A stretch of 64,000 nucleotides of DNA from Bacteroidia bacterium (GCA_023151315.1 JAKLJE010000005.1:62001-126000); one strand, 5' to 3'. Positions 43,003 to 52,599 are shown, counted from the first letter of the stretch. A program made the numbers and translations. Notes: generated from the letters alone by a model not told the origin.

Positions 43003-44055
43003 TCAATCCTTTCTTTTCGCTTTCGCCGCCATCGACTTACTGAAATGTGCTCCGCCATAACTGCTGCCGCCGCGAATTGCCTTTCCTTCCGCACGAAGTT
43101 TTTTTCGTTCTTCCGCAGGAAGTTCGGCGTAAGCCCGGCATTCGTGACTGCAATATTCGCCATAAGTATTCTTACAGTTTTCACACTGAATGAACAGCAC
43201 ATGGCAATCTGTATTTCCGCAATTGATCTGATGATCGCATTTGTGTCCGCATTGATGACAATGTGCTATCACATCATCCGTAATTCGTTCTCCGAGTCGT
43301 TCATCGAACACAAAATTCTTGCCTATGAATTTAGAAGGAAGCTGCTGTTCTTTAATCTGACGCGCGTAATCAATGATGCCTCCGTAAAGCTGATTCACAT
43401 CTTTGAATCCGTGATGCTTGAGATACGCGCTCGCCTTTTCACATCGTACACCGCCTGTGCAGTACATCAGAATTTTCTGATCTTCTTTGCCTTTGAGTTG
43501 ATCAAGTACATGCGGCAACTCTTCGCGGAACGATTCGCATTCCGGTAAAATCGCATTCTGAAAATGTCCGACTTCACTTTCGTAGTGATTACGCATATCC
43601 ACTACAATTGTTCCCGGCTGATCCATTGCTGCATTGAATTCCGCAGCGGTAAGATGCTTACCAACGTTGGTAACATCGTATTCATTATCGGCAAGACCAT
43701 CCGCAACAATACGCGGACGAACTTTTATCGTCAAGCGGAAAAACGATTTTCCGTCATCATCAACTGCAATCTTGAACGGTACATCTTTGAATTCCGGATG
43801 CAGATCCAGTTTCTGGCGAAACGCCTGATAGAAATGTTCCGGAACGCTGAGCTGCGCATTGATTCCTTCCCGCGCCACGTAAATGCGTCCGAATACCTGC
43901 ATGGCCGACCATTCACGCCATAATTGATCGCGGGTCGCTTGAGGATCATTCAGGATAACGTAACGGTAAAATGACAGCGTAACACGTTTGAACGGTTCTT
44001 CCATCAAACGCTCGCGCATTTCGTTGCGGTTAACTTTATTGTGAAGGTGTGACAT
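43003..44055 (-). CDS. trhO: tRNA uridine(34) hydroxylase, rhodanese type
   Basis: 350 residues. An acylphosphatase-like N-terminal domain ([26 protein letters not shown]) is followed by a rhodanese domain with catalytic loop [10 protein letters not shown] (Cys199), and a cysteine-rich C-terminal region ([24 protein letters not shown]) that probably binds zinc. This order is that of TrhO (YceA), which makes 5-hydroxyuridine at position 34 of tRNAs with O2. Its -7 box TAATTTTG sits in the loop of an inverted repeat upstream. Confidence 0.92.
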   Translation of the reverse strand: MSHLHNKVNRNEMRERLMEEPFKRVTLSFYRYVILNDPQATRDQLWREWSAMQVFGRIYVAREGINAQLSVPEHFYQAFRQKLDLHPEFKDVPFKIAVDDDGKSFFRLTIKVRPRIVADGLADNEYDVTNVGKHLTAAEFNAAMDQPGTIVVDMRNHYESEVGHFQNAILPECESFREELPHVLDQLKGKEDQKILMYCTGGVRCEKASAYLKHHGFKDVNQLYGGIIDYARQIKEQQLPSKFIGKNFVFDERLGERITDDVIAHCHQCGHKCDHQINCGNTDCHVLFIQCENCKNTYGEYCSHECRAYAELPAEERKKLRAEGKAIRGGSSYGGAHFSKSMAAKAKRKD

Positions 44056-44059
44056 AGTA

Positions 44060-44089
44060 AAGGAAGAGCAAAATTAATCACTCTTCCTT
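44060..44089. promoter_or_regulatory. Inverted repeat enclosing the trhO -7 box
   Basis: AAGGAAGAG (44060-44068) and CTCTTCCTT (44081-44089) are perfect complements separated by 12 bases that contain CAAAATTA, the minus-strand -7 box TAATTTTG (44076-44069). It may be an operator or a weak terminator for the lipoprotein gene further upstream. Confidence 0.4.
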
Positions 44090-44129
44090 CACAAAAGGTC
44101 AGCGGAATAAAAAAGTCGTTCTTAAAGGC

Positions 44130-45071
44130 TTACAGATTTCCGATATTCTGCATCAACTGCGCCTGAGAAATAGGTTGAGGATACATGGATACCATGATAT
44201 CTTCCGTGATTTCCACTTCACGTGAATCGTAATAAAAATTGCCGTTGATTTCTGAAACAGCTGTGAAAGTGAATGTTTCTCCGATCGGCAAGCGGTAATA
44301 CCCGCAAACGTATGAGTGAAGCTGCGCTTCCCAATACCAAACACGACTTGCGAACTGTGACGTTGGAGAGGTAATAAATACCATTGTGTTGTTATTGTCA
44401 AAAACCGAAGGAAGCGGAACACTGAACTCCGTTGGATTCGGCATTCCCATGTACTGATCACAATTAGTCCAATCCAATGAATCCAAAGCAAACTGATACA
44501 CCCAATTGCCTGCTGAATCTGTGCTTGTAGTCATCGGTGTGGTTACATTCACCGGAATAAAGTCGGTGTTCCCGTTAAAGCGAGGTGCTCTGAATTCGAA
44601 CATTGGTGCGGGCTGCGATGATCCTGCCGGCAAACTAACATTCACAGAATTATTATTCGCTAATTTCAATTTGGTGTTGCCCTGCCACGCAGTAACATTT
44701 ATTTCTCCACCTGAAATAAGCGGTCGACCTGCACTGGTAGTAAATGCTCCGGAGCAGATCATATCTTTCTTGTTATACACTTCCTGCACTTTCAGATCCA
44801 CAGATCCCGTAACAGCAGTATTGTTCGGATAGAGAAACGCATTCGGATTGATGGAGATTTGCGCACCGCCGCTTCCAATGAAATATCCGCCTGAAGCCGC
44901 ATTAAAAGTGAACTGTTGAATAGATGGGGCATTTTGTGCCAGCAAAGCAGTTAGAGCTCCGATACTGGTTGTGCTTTGCGGATAAGTATTTTCCATATCC
45001 TCATACTTGGTGCATTGCGAAAATGTGAATGCAGTAATTGTCACTGCGCAAATCGGAATCAGTCGTTTCAT
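44130..45071 (-). CDS. Lipoprotein of unknown function
   Basis: 313 residues from the ATG at 45071 (an in-frame GTG lies at 45077). The signal ends in a lipobox (FTFSQC). The first third (GGAQISINPNAFLYPN, SVDLKVQEVYNKKDMI) resembles ZU5-like beta domains found in Bacteroidota lipoproteins, followed by further beta sequence with DWTNCDQYMG and YVCGYYRLPIGETF. No enzyme motif is seen. It is transcribed towards trhO with a 74-base gap. Confidence 0.75.
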   Translation of the reverse strand: MKRLIPICAVTITAFTFSQCTKYEDMENTYPQSTTSIGALTALLAQNAPSIQQFTFNAASGGYFIGSGGAQISINPNAFLYPNNTAVTGSVDLKVQEVYNKKDMICSGAFTTSAGRPLISGGEINVTAWQGNTKLKLANNNSVNVSLPAGSSQPAPMFEFRAPRFNGNTDFIPVNVTTPMTTSTDSAGNWVYQFALDSLDWTNCDQYMGMPNPTEFSVPLPSVFDNNNTMVFITSPTSQFASRVWYWEAQLHSYVCGYYRLPIGETFTFTAVSEINGNFYYDSREVEITEDIMVSMYPQPISQAQLMQNIGNL

Positions 45072-45219
45072 ATTCACGGGTATTTAGGGTTAATTCTACC
45101 GCTAAACTATAGCCATGGAGAATGCCGATCAAACGAGAATCATGGAATTCTTACGTGTCCAGCGCTACATAAATTGAAAAAAGGTCGATTATTTCTTGAC
45201 AATGGATATTTTTACGCCC

Positions 45220-46173
45220 ATGGAAAAAATCCTCGTTGTCGGTTCTTCCGGTCAGATCGGAACAGAACTCGTAGCGGAACTCAGAAAACAATTCGGTCAA
45301 ACGAATGTTGTGGCTTCTGATCTGAAACCTGCAGACGCTGATCAGCTGGCACTCGGACCTTACGAGCAGCTTGATGCACTTGATAAAGACCGTCTTTTCG
45401 CTGTTGTGAAACAACACGGCATTACACAGATTTATTTGCTCGCTGCATTGCTTTCTGCTACAGCCGAAAAGAATCCGATGTTCGCCTGGAAACTGAACAT
45501 GGAAAGTCTCTTTCATGTTTTAGAACTGGCTCGTGAGAAACACATTAAAAAGATCTATTGGCCAAGTTCCATTGCAGTATTCGGCACAACCACGCCGCAG
45601 GAAAACACACCGCAGTTTACCGTAATTGAACCTGCAACTGTTTATGGAATTTCCAAGCAGGCAGGTGAACGCTGGTGCGAATGGTATTTCCACAAGCACG
45701 GAGTAGATACACGCAGTCTTCGTTATCCGGGATTGATCGGATGGAAATCAGCTCCGGGCGGAGGCACAACGGATTATGCTGTACATATTTACCATGAAGC
45801 GTTGAAGTCGCGCAAATACACCAGCTTCCTCAAGCAAGGAACAACGTTGCCGATGATGTACATGCCGGATGCTATCCGCGCTACAATTCAGATCATGGAA
45901 TCACCCGCTGAAAAGATTAAAATCCGCGGTGCTTATAATCTGGCAGGTATGAGCTTTGCCCCGGAAGAGATTGCAGCATCGATTCAGAAGCATATCCCTG
46001 ATTTTCAGATCAGTTACGCACCCGATTTCCGACAAGCAATCGCCGATTCGTGGCCAAAAAGTATTGACGATACTGAGGCACGCAATCATTGGGGATGGAA
46101 ACCGGAATTCGATCTCGAAAAAATGACCACAGATATGCTGGTCAATCTCAAAAATCTTTACGCGAAAGTGTAA
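45220..46173 (+). CDS. L-threonine 3-dehydrogenase, SDR (epimerase-like) type
   Basis: 317 residues from the ATG at 45220, where the nucleotide-binding strand begins (MEKILVVGSSGQIGTEL); earlier in-frame starts at 45196 and 45202 lie across a likely -7 box (TATTTTTA, 45207-45214). The extended-SDR catalytic set is complete: WPSSIAVFG with the Ser, and YGISK with Tyr and Lys at about residues 140-144. The blocks YPGLIGWKSAPGGGTTDYAV and LPMMYMPDAI are typical of the SDR threonine dehydrogenases of Bacteroidota, which oxidise threonine to 2-amino-3-ketobutyrate. A glycine C-acetyltransferase partner is not in the window. Confidence 0.88.
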   Translation: MEKILVVGSSGQIGTELVAELRKQFGQTNVVASDLKPADADQLALGPYEQLDALDKDRLFAVVKQHGITQIYLLAALLSATAEKNPMFAWKLNMESLFHVLELAREKHIKKIYWPSSIAVFGTTTPQENTPQFTVIEPATVYGISKQAGERWCEWYFHKHGVDTRSLRYPGLIGWKSAPGGGTTDYAVHIYHEALKSRKYTSFLKQGTTLPMMYMPDAIRATIQIMESPAEKIKIRGAYNLAGMSFAPEEIAASIQKHIPDFQISYAPDFRQAIADSWPKSIDDTEARNHWGWKPEFDLEKMTTDMLVNLKNLYAKV

Positions 46174-46230
46174 CCTGGCATTATTTATGGCGTAAAACCA
46201 AAGTAACCAGAGTTGAATTGTTTCAAGTAT

Positions 46231-46238
46231 TATTTTTG
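46231..46238 (+). promoter_or_regulatory. -7 box with hairpin-bearing 5' leader
   Basis: TATTTTTG is an exact -7 box; no good -33 box is seen. It would give a leader of about 107 bases before ATG 46353, containing a small hairpin GGGGA/TCCCC at 46325-46337, 15 bases ahead of the start. Confidence 0.35.
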
Positions 46239-46352
46239 CGGGGTTTTGTCGAAGTTTTGTCAGGGTTGATCGAAATCTTGAAACTAACTACGGTCACTTT
46301 AGGTAAATTAGTCATGTAAGTATCGGGGAAAGTCCCCAAAAACCGCTGGCAG

Positions 46353-47237
46353 ATGAAGAAATCTATACTAACCCTACTTGTGTTGTTTGTGACGGCGGCT
46401 TGGGCTATTGCTCAAGACAACAAGATTGATGAAGCCGGCAAACGTCAGGGATATTGGGTAATTACTGCGGGACAGAAAAAGTTGGGAAGTCCTTGGACTC
46501 CTGAACAGAAAGTTGAGGAAGGTAATTACACGAATTCCATGAAGACCGGAATCTGGATCGAATACTACCAGAACGGCAACAAGAAATCAGAACTCACTTA
46601 CGTTAACAACCGTCCGAATGGTCCTGCAAAAATGTACCATGAAAACGGAAAGCTCTCTGAAGAAGGAACTTGGGTTGGAACACGTTGGACGGGTCCTTAC
46701 AAACTTTACTACGAAGACGGAACACCGCGCCAGGAATTCAACTACAATGCTCTCGGGCAGCGCGACGGAGGTCAGAAATATTATCACCCGAACGGCAAAG
46801 TTGCTATCGAGGTGAATATGAAAGCCGGTAAAGAAGAAGGAGTTAAAAAAGAATACAACACCAACGGTGAATTGGTGCAGGAAACATTCTTCAATGGAGG
46901 AAACATCGATCCTGCTAAAACAAAAACTTACGAGCCTAAGAAACCTGAAAGTGCTGAAGCTGTAAAAGCTCCGGAAGAAAAAGAACAGAAAGGTACTGCT
47001 CCTACTGTCGGAACTTCAAACGAGCCTAAGCCGAACACAGGACAATTCAACGGTGAAGGTTACTGGATTCTTTACAAGAACGGTCAGATCACGATGAAAG
47101 GTACGTTTGCTAAACGCAAACTGATTGAAGGTGAAGAACGCATTTACGACAAAAACGGAATTCTGATTCAGATCAAACTATACAAAGGTGGCAAATACGT
47201 GGGCGATGGCCCGCTGCCTACCGACGCTAATAAGTAA
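46353..47237 (+). CDS. Secreted YwqK/MORN_2 repeat protein
   Basis: 294 residues with a signal peptide ending at AIAQ. Residues about 25-195 are MORN_2/YwqK repeats (TGIWIEYYQNGNKKSELTY, GPAKMYHENGKLSEEGTW, GQKYYHPNGKVAIEVNM). A lysine/glutamate/proline linker (about 195-230) leads to one more repeat pair (GYWILYKNGQITMKGTF). The family's role is unclear; the YwqK antitoxin name reflects a Bacillus member and need not apply. It is followed by a second MORN protein with a weak terminator between. Confidence 0.85.
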   Translation: MKKSILTLLVLFVTAAWAIAQDNKIDEAGKRQGYWVITAGQKKLGSPWTPEQKVEEGNYTNSMKTGIWIEYYQNGNKKSELTYVNNRPNGPAKMYHENGKLSEEGTWVGTRWTGPYKLYYEDGTPRQEFNYNALGQRDGGQKYYHPNGKVAIEVNMKAGKEEGVKKEYNTNGELVQETFFNGGNIDPAKTKTYEPKKPESAEAVKAPEEKEQKGTAPTVGTSNEPKPNTGQFNGEGYWILYKNGQITMKGTFAKRKLIEGEERIYDKNGILIQIKLYKGGKYVGDGPLPTDANK

Positions 47238-47255
47238 GTTTCCTTCAGGAAAACA

Positions 47256-47294
47256 GAAAGAGTCCCGGCTGCAAACACTGGACTCTTTCATTTC
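47256..47294 (+). terminator. Weak terminator between two MORN genes
   Basis: GAAAGAGTCC (47256-47265) pairs with GGACTCTTTC (47280-47289) around a 14-base loop; the T-run is interrupted (TTTCATTTC). Partial read-through into the next gene is likely. Confidence 0.5.
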
Positions 47295-47307
47295 TATACA
47301 TCTGCAA

Positions 47308-47880
47308 ATGAAAAATATGAAGCCGGCTTTCCGCTATACTTTCACTTCCATCAGTGTGATTCTGATTTTGTTTTTCGCAATGCAGTTTTCATTGGCAAAA
47401 ACTTCGGGTAAGGGTCCGTTTAACCTGGTAGACGCATCCGGACTTCGCCAGGGACATTGGATAATTACATGGCAGATGATCTTTGGAGAAGTTGTACCCG
47501 GTCCGATGAATGCGGCGGGAATTGCGTTCGAAGGAAACTACATTGATAGTCGTCGCGAAGAATTGTGGACTTCCTATCACCCCAATCAGGTTAAAGCTTC
47601 GGAGATTAATTACACTGCCGATAAAAGAAACGGTTCGGCAGGTTATTTCACCACCGACGGTAATTTGAATCTTCGAATGCATTTTACCAATGATATTCCG
47701 GACAGCGTAATGACATTCTACTACCCAAGCGGAACAGTACTGGCAACTTACACCTGGAATAACGGTCGTCTGGATGGACCAGCAAAAACATACTGGGACG
47801 ACGGTCGCCTTTGCGAAGAAGGCAACTGGAAGAACGGTTACTGGGAATCCAAACCGCGTTACCATTACCGCCTCAGGTAA
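47308..47880 (+). CDS. Second secreted YwqK/MORN_2 repeat protein
   Basis: 190 residues from the ATG at 47308 (a second ATG at 47317 is possible); the frame extends further upstream without a convincing start. The N-terminal hydrophobic segment (YTFTSISVILILFFAMQFSLA) is an export signal. The mature part repeats the layout of the preceding gene: FNLVDASGLRQGHWIITWQM at the start, then SEINYTADKRNGSAGYF and YYPSGTVLATYTW repeats, and AKTYWDDGRLCEEGNW. The two genes look like diverged duplicates, possibly co-transcribed. Function unknown. Confidence 0.8.
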   Translation: MKNMKPAFRYTFTSISVILILFFAMQFSLAKTSGKGPFNLVDASGLRQGHWIITWQMIFGEVVPGPMNAAGIAFEGNYIDSRREELWTSYHPNQVKASEINYTADKRNGSAGYFTTDGNLNLRMHFTNDIPDSVMTFYYPSGTVLATYTWNNGRLDGPAKTYWDDGRLCEEGNWKNGYWESKPRYHYRLR

Positions 47881-47913
47881 ACGTTTCCAGTCCTGCCGCA
47901 ATCCTGATTCTGT

Positions 47914-47921
47914 TAACTTTG
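47914..47921 (+). promoter_or_regulatory. -7 box of cysS
   Basis: TAACTTTG, an exact TAnnTTTG match, 19 bases before the cysS ATG. No clear -33 box is at the expected distance. Confidence 0.5.
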
Positions 47922-47940
47922 TTCTTCGGTAAACAGCATC

Positions 47941-49470
47941 ATGGAACAAAAGTTATACATCTACAATACACTCACCCGCAAGAAAGAACTCTTTCATGCA
48001 CCGAATGCACCGCACGTTGGTATGTACGTTTGCGGACCTACACTCTACTCCGATGTTCACATCGGAAATTGCCGCACGTTCACTTCATTCGATATCATGT
48101 TCCGTTACCTCACGCACATCGGTTACAAAGTGCGTTACGTGCGTAACATTACTGACGTAGGACATCTTGAAGATGAAAACGCAGGAACAGGAGAAGACCG
48201 CATCGGTAAACAGGCGCGACTGAAAAAACTCGAGCCTATGGAAATTGTGAACCGTTATGCTTTCGGTTTCCGTGAAGTGATGGGATTGCTGAATCTGTTG
48301 CCACCGAGCATTGAACCGCTTGCTTCCGGTCATATCATCGAGCAAATCGAAATGACACAGGAAATCATCAAGCGCGGTTATGCTTATGAGAAAGACGGCA
48401 GTGTGTATTTCGATGTAGAGAAATTTGCGAAAGAACATAATTACGGTGTGCTCTCAGGTCGTTCACTCGAAGATCAACTGAACAATACTCGCGATCTCGA
48501 CGGACAGGAAGAAAAGAAAGGTCGTTTGGATTTTGCATTGTGGAAGAAAGCAAAACCGGAACACATCATGCGATGGAATTCGCCTTGGGGTGAAGGATTT
48601 CCGGGATGGCATATCGAATGTTCTGCGATGGGGAAAAAATATCTCGGCGAAACATTTGACATTCACGGAGGCGGAATGGATCTCATTCCAACGCATCACA
48701 CCAATGAAGTTGCACAAAGCGTAGGTTGCTGCGGCAACGCACCTGTGCGTTATTGGGTACACACCAACATGCTTACGCTGAACGGACAGAAAATGTCGCG
48801 TTCATTGGGCAACGTTTTCCTACCTGTTGAATTGTTTACAGGAATGAAACTCGCTACGGATTCTCCAAGTGCAACACCATCGCAAGCAAAGCTTGACGGC
48901 AAACATCCGTTGTTCGAGAAAGGATATTCTCCGATGACAGTTCGTTTCTTCATGTTGCAAACACATTATTCGAGCACACTCGATTTCTCGAATGAAGCAT
49001 TGCAGGCTGCAGAGAAAGGTTTCCGTAAACTCATGGAAGCCATTCGTGTTCTCGGGAAACTGAAAACAGGCGCAACTTCCACAAGTAACATCTCAGCATT
49101 GCAGCAGAAATGTTATGATGCGATGAATGATGATTTCAATACATCGATTCTGCTTGCCAATCTTTTCGAAGCGGTGCGCATCATCAATACGGTGAACGAC
49201 GGAAAAGAAACTATCACCGAAAGTGATCTGAACTTGCTGCGCGAACTCATGCACGATTTCGTGATTGATGTTCTGGGATTGAAAGACGACATACGCGAAA
49301 GCGCAGGCGACACCACGGAAGGACTCATGCAACTCATCATCAAGATGCGCGCGGAAGCGAGAGCGAAAAAAGATTTCGCAACTTCTGATTTGGTGCGTGA
49401 TGAACTGGCAAAACTCAATATCGTACTCAAAGACAGTAAAGAAGGAACAGGATGGGAATTAAAATCATAG
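47941..49470 (+). CDS. cysS: Cysteinyl-tRNA synthetase
   Basis: 509 residues. Class I signatures are present: the zinc Cys and HIGH equivalent in CGPTLYSDVHIGN (residues 31-43), GFPGWHIECSAM and DLIPTHHTNE with further zinc ligands, and the KMSRS loop (NGQKMSRSLGN). It charges tRNA-Cys. The length is slightly above the 460-500 norm because of an insertion after KMSKS (about residues 300-325). The stop lies inside the next gene's frame start, an 19-base overlap. Confidence 0.97.
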   Translation: MEQKLYIYNTLTRKKELFHAPNAPHVGMYVCGPTLYSDVHIGNCRTFTSFDIMFRYLTHIGYKVRYVRNITDVGHLEDENAGTGEDRIGKQARLKKLEPMEIVNRYAFGFREVMGLLNLLPPSIEPLASGHIIEQIEMTQEIIKRGYAYEKDGSVYFDVEKFAKEHNYGVLSGRSLEDQLNNTRDLDGQEEKKGRLDFALWKKAKPEHIMRWNSPWGEGFPGWHIECSAMGKKYLGETFDIHGGGMDLIPTHHTNEVAQSVGCCGNAPVRYWVHTNMLTLNGQKMSRSLGNVFLPVELFTGMKLATDSPSATPSQAKLDGKHPLFEKGYSPMTVRFFMLQTHYSSTLDFSNEALQAAEKGFRKLMEAIRVLGKLKTGATSTSNISALQQKCYDAMNDDFNTSILLANLFEAVRIINTVNDGKETITESDLNLLRELMHDFVIDVLGLKDDIRESAGDTTEGLMQLIIKMRAEARAKKDFATSDLVRDELAKLNIVLKDSKEGTGWELKS

Positions 49471-50495
49471 ATCATTCAGTCGGGAGTACTCAGACGGGAG
49501 TATCGAGCTGGTCAGCGAAACTAATGTTGACGTGTTTGACAGTGTTCATGTTCTCATGTTCGCCGAACAACAATGGCAACGATGGTGTTGATACAACACC
49601 GAAAACTCCGCCTGTACCGCGTGTTGCAGCGCCTGCTTTCAATGCAGATTCTGCTTATGCTTACATCAAAGCACAAGTAGATTTCGGTCCGCGTGTTCCG
49701 GGATCCAAAGAACATGCAGCGTGTGCACAATACATTCAGGATAAACTGAAGTCGTTCGGGTTGACAGTTACAGTGCAGAAATCTCCTGCAACGTTGTTCA
49801 ACGGAACAAAAGTTGAAATGCAGAATATCACAGGTGCTTACAAACCGGAACGCACGGAGCGCGTATTGCTCGTTGCACATTGGGACACACGCCTGATGGC
49901 CGATCGCGATACAAGCCGAGTTAATGAACCTATTGACGGCGCTAACGACGGAGGCAGCGGTGTTGGTGTGTTGTTGGAGATTGCACGCATTGTTGCGCAA
50001 AACGATCCGAACATCGGAATTGATTTTCTTTTTGTAGATGCAGAAGATCAAGGTCAACCCGGCGGTGCCAACGAAACCTGGTGTCTCGGCTCACAGTATT
50101 GGGCGCAGAATGTGAATTCAGAATACGTGCGCACGGTGAAATACGGAATTCTTTTGGATATGGTCGGAGCGCGCGGCGCAGTTTTCCCGAGGGAAGGAAC
50201 ATCCATGTATTACGCAGCGAGTGTTGTAGAGAAAGTGTGGAGTTCCGCTTCACAACTCGGGTACGGTCACATGTTCGTTAATTCAGTAACCGGACAAACT
50301 GTTGATGACAATCTTTTCATCAGTCGCTATTCCTCTATTCCATGCATAGATATTGTGCATTACGATCCGGCAGAACAGGATTACGGACCGTTTCATCACC
50401 GTCACATCGACAACATGGACATCATTGAGAAATCAACTCTTGATGCCGTTGGTCGTGTTGTACTGGATGTGATTTACAACGAGAAGACGAAGTAG
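49452..50495 (+). CDS. M28 family zinc peptidase / glutaminyl cyclase-like lipoprotein
   Basis: 347 residues if translation begins at ATG 49452, overlapping the end of cysS; ATG 49524 gives a shorter lipoprotein signal (MLTCLTVFMFSC) and is a real alternative. After the lipobox cysteine and a proline linker comes the M28 core: VDFGPRVPGSKEH, VAHWDTR with a zinc His, GANDGGSG with the bridging Asp, FLFVDAEDQG with the acid pair, and DIVHYD followed by FHHRHIDNMD with the final His. Glutaminyl-peptide cyclotransferases of Bacteroidota have the same motifs, so it may make N-terminal pyroglutamate on exported proteins rather than cleave peptides. Confidence 0.87.
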   Translation: MGIKIIDHSVGSTQTGVSSWSAKLMLTCLTVFMFSCSPNNNGNDGVDTTPKTPPVPRVAAPAFNADSAYAYIKAQVDFGPRVPGSKEHAACAQYIQDKLKSFGLTVTVQKSPATLFNGTKVEMQNITGAYKPERTERVLLVAHWDTRLMADRDTSRVNEPIDGANDGGSGVGVLLEIARIVAQNDPNIGIDFLFVDAEDQGQPGGANETWCLGSQYWAQNVNSEYVRTVKYGILLDMVGARGAVFPREGTSMYYAASVVEKVWSSASQLGYGHMFVNSVTGQTVDDNLFISRYSSIPCIDIVHYDPAEQDYGPFHHRHIDNMDIIEKSTLDAVGRVVLDVIYNEKTK

Positions 50496-50499
50496 TTGA

Positions 50500-51006
50500 A
50501 TGGTTCCGCTGATTCCGTTTCTAAGAATCACTATATCCACTCAGCTCACTGCTACTGAGGTCAACAATCGTATCAACTGTTTGCTGAATGCAGACAATGC
50601 ATTTCGAACGAAGTACTATCCCGAGATCAAGATCAGTGCATACGATGGAGATTACCGTAATGCTTCCATCGAAATGGTGCGACACACCTGGTACAACAAC
50701 AGTTTCAAGCCGGTAATTCGCGGCACAGTAAATACTGTGAACGATTCCTGTTCCATTGAACTCCGGTTACGCCTGCATTTGCTGGTCATGATATTCGTAA
50801 TTTTCTTTTTGTCGATCACACTTATTGGTGGAGGACTGATTGCAATACTTTCGTTTTCAAAAAATTCGGGGTTCGCCGCATTGCCCTTTCTGATGGGACT
50901 CATTATGTATTCGTTCATGCAAATCGCATTCGTACTGGAGTGTCGTGTAGTGCAGAGGGAGATGATGCGGTTATTCGAACCTTGTACGTTGGTAGATAAC
51001 GCTTAG
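50500..51006 (+). CDS. Small membrane protein with two helices
   Basis: 168 residues, four bases after the M28 gene, so probably co-transcribed. A soluble N-terminal part of about 90 residues precedes two transmembrane helices (LHLLVMIFVIFFLSITLIGGG and FAALPFLMGLIMYSFMQIAFVL) and a short tail. The N-terminal part with its beta strands and the helical hairpin resembles small Bacteroidota proteins of unknown function. No motif allows a function to be given. Confidence 0.65.
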   Translation: MVPLIPFLRITISTQLTATEVNNRINCLLNADNAFRTKYYPEIKISAYDGDYRNASIEMVRHTWYNNSFKPVIRGTVNTVNDSCSIELRLRLHLLVMIFVIFFLSITLIGGGLIAILSFSKNSGFAALPFLMGLIMYSFMQIAFVLECRVVQREMMRLFEPCTLVDNA

Positions 51007-51136
51007 CTGTTGTCCCAAAGTCCCGTTTAATTCACTTTTGGCTTTTCACACTTTATCAACATTTCGCAAGGGTTATTGACACACCCTTGTAATTCCCCCT
51101 TTCTTGCCCTTTCTTTGGTTTGCACATCGAAAATCA

Positions 51137-51727
51137 ATGAAAAAACAATTATTATTTCTCTTACTCTTCGTTTTTGGCGCGTTTTCAGCGGTAAAGGCAG
51201 AGTATGTGTGGAAACCGGGTTACGTTATTCTGAATAGCGGCGATACTGTAAAAGGTGATGTTAAATACAACACCAAGAAAGAACTTCAGTTGTTTTCGAA
51301 AGTAACCCTGAAACAGGGCGAAACGATGAAGAATTACAAGCCGGATCAGATTAAAGAATATGGTTACGAGGACGTTAAATTTCTCACTCGCACCATGGAC
51401 AAAGAGCTGGTTTTTCTTAAATTAGTATCGGCTGGCAAAATCAATCTTTTCGAGTGGCAATTTGAAGTTTACCATGGTGATGAGATTCAGGTAGAGAAAG
51501 ATTATTACATCGAGAACACGGCAGGATCTGCAAAAGAACCTGAAAAGCTCAAGGGTAATAAGTTCAAGAAAACAGTTGCGGAAATGATGGCAGATCACAC
51601 TGAGTTGGTGAGCCGCGTTGAAGCTGATAACAAGAAATACGAAATCGCCGAGATGCAATCGGTAATTGAAGAATATAATGAGTGGGCCGTACAGAACAAC
51701 AGTAGTTCTGCGAACGGAACCCGATAA
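51137..51727 (+). CDS. Small secreted protein of unknown function
   Basis: 196 residues from the ATG at 51137, where a signal peptide starts (MKKQLLFLLLFVFGAFSAVKA); the frame is open back to 51104 but that part lacks signal character. The mature protein starts WKPGYVILNSGDTVKGDVKYN, a strand pair common in small Bacteroidota exported proteins that respond to envelope changes, followed by an EYGYEDVKF block and a charged helical C-terminus. Function unknown. The repeat-rich gap begins 70 bases downstream. Confidence 0.72.
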   Translation: MKKQLLFLLLFVFGAFSAVKAEYVWKPGYVILNSGDTVKGDVKYNTKKELQLFSKVTLKQGETMKNYKPDQIKEYGYEDVKFLTRTMDKELVFLKLVSAGKINLFEWQFEVYHGDEIQVEKDYYIENTAGSAKEPEKLKGNKFKKTVAEMMADHTELVSRVEADNKKYEIAEMQSVIEEYNEWAVQNNSSSANGTR

Positions 51728-51794
51728 GAGTTTCCCTTAGTAGTAGTTTCCGCCGACGACCCGTTGCAATCAAATGCTTCGGGTCGTCTGGTTT

Positions 51795-52055
51795 AACCAC
51801 GGTGGGTATTTTTAAATAACCACGGAGAAAAACTTTAATTAACTACGGAGGCGCACAGAGAGTAAATTAATAAACCACGGGCACACGGAGAGAAGAAAAG
51901 ATATCTACGCTCAGTTACTCAACTAAGCTACCACCACGACTTACAGAAAAAACGCCTCCGTGCCTCCGTGGTAACTCCCTGAAAAATCTCCGTGTCTCCG
52001 TGGTAACTTCCAAAAAAAACCTCCGTGCCTCCGTGGTGATTAAAACCTCCGTGGT
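51795..52055. repeat. Left repeat cluster next to the GxxExxY gene
   Basis: This gap holds at least eight copies of one short motif. Four read as ACCACGG or ACTACGGAGG types (51795, 51818-51827, 51842-51861, 51873-51892); then four read in the opposite sense as CTCCGTG-CTCCGTGGT types (51952-51976, 51986-52009, 52019-52043, 52045-52055). The two groups face each other, so the region can fold into a large imperfect hairpin. The last copy touches the stop codon of the GxxExxY gene. No protein-coding frame is credible here. Confidence 0.85.
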
Positions 52056-52436
52056 TCAGGGCTCGTATCCGTTCCGGTATCGTTTGATTCCATGTTTGAT
52101 CAATGGAACATTAAAATTCACGAGATAACCGATTCGGTAACCACCAAGCTTCAGATACGTCAACAACTGCGCACTATGCACCGGCGCAATTTCAGCGACA
52201 GCCTTCACTTCCACTACTACGCTTGAATCCACCACCAAATCAAGAATGCAAAACCGACTCAGCACTTCGCCTTTGTAAGCGACTTGAACTCGCTTTTGCG
52301 ATTCAAATGGAATATCGCGCCGCCTGAATTCTTTCAATAAACATTCATGATAAATAGCCTCGTTCAAACCCGGCCCCATGGTGCGATGCACTTCAAAAAA
52401 AGACTGTACAATTTCATCTGTTAAATTCTCTTTCAT
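52056..52436 (-). CDS. GxxExxY protein (PDDEXK-type fold)
   Basis: 126 residues from the ATG at 52436. The family motif GxxExxY is visible as GLNEAIY at about residues 22-28, with the flanking VHRTMGPG and ECLLKEF. Further on are CILDLVVDSSVVVEVKA, the Asp and Glu-x-Lys of a PDDEXK-like nuclease site, and the closing GYRIGYLVNFN. Such genes occur in many unrelated environmental bacteria, often several per genome, and the biological role is not established. Here the gene lies between two clusters of CTCCGTG-type repeats and just upstream of polA. Confidence 0.92.
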   Translation of the reverse strand: MKENLTDEIVQSFFEVHRTMGPGLNEAIYHECLLKEFRRRDIPFESQKRVQVAYKGEVLSRFCILDLVVDSSVVVEVKAVAEIAPVHSAQLLTYLKLGGYRIGYLVNFNVPLIKHGIKRYRNGYEP

Positions 52437-52599
52437 CAAAATTCAAATATTAAATCGATTCGTACGTAAGTCGCAAATCTAAACACCTGAACTTGAATGA
52501 GTCGGTAACAAACGTTTGCGAATGGATAATCTTTCGCAAAACCTTCTTTACGCGCGTTATAAATGAAATTTCAGTCAAAGAATCGTGTTGCCCGAAAAC

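Noticed and set aside
47389-47949. 186-codon antisense frame across the second MORN gene and the cysS start
   Set aside because: It covers a real gene and its downstream promoter and encodes no recognisable protein.
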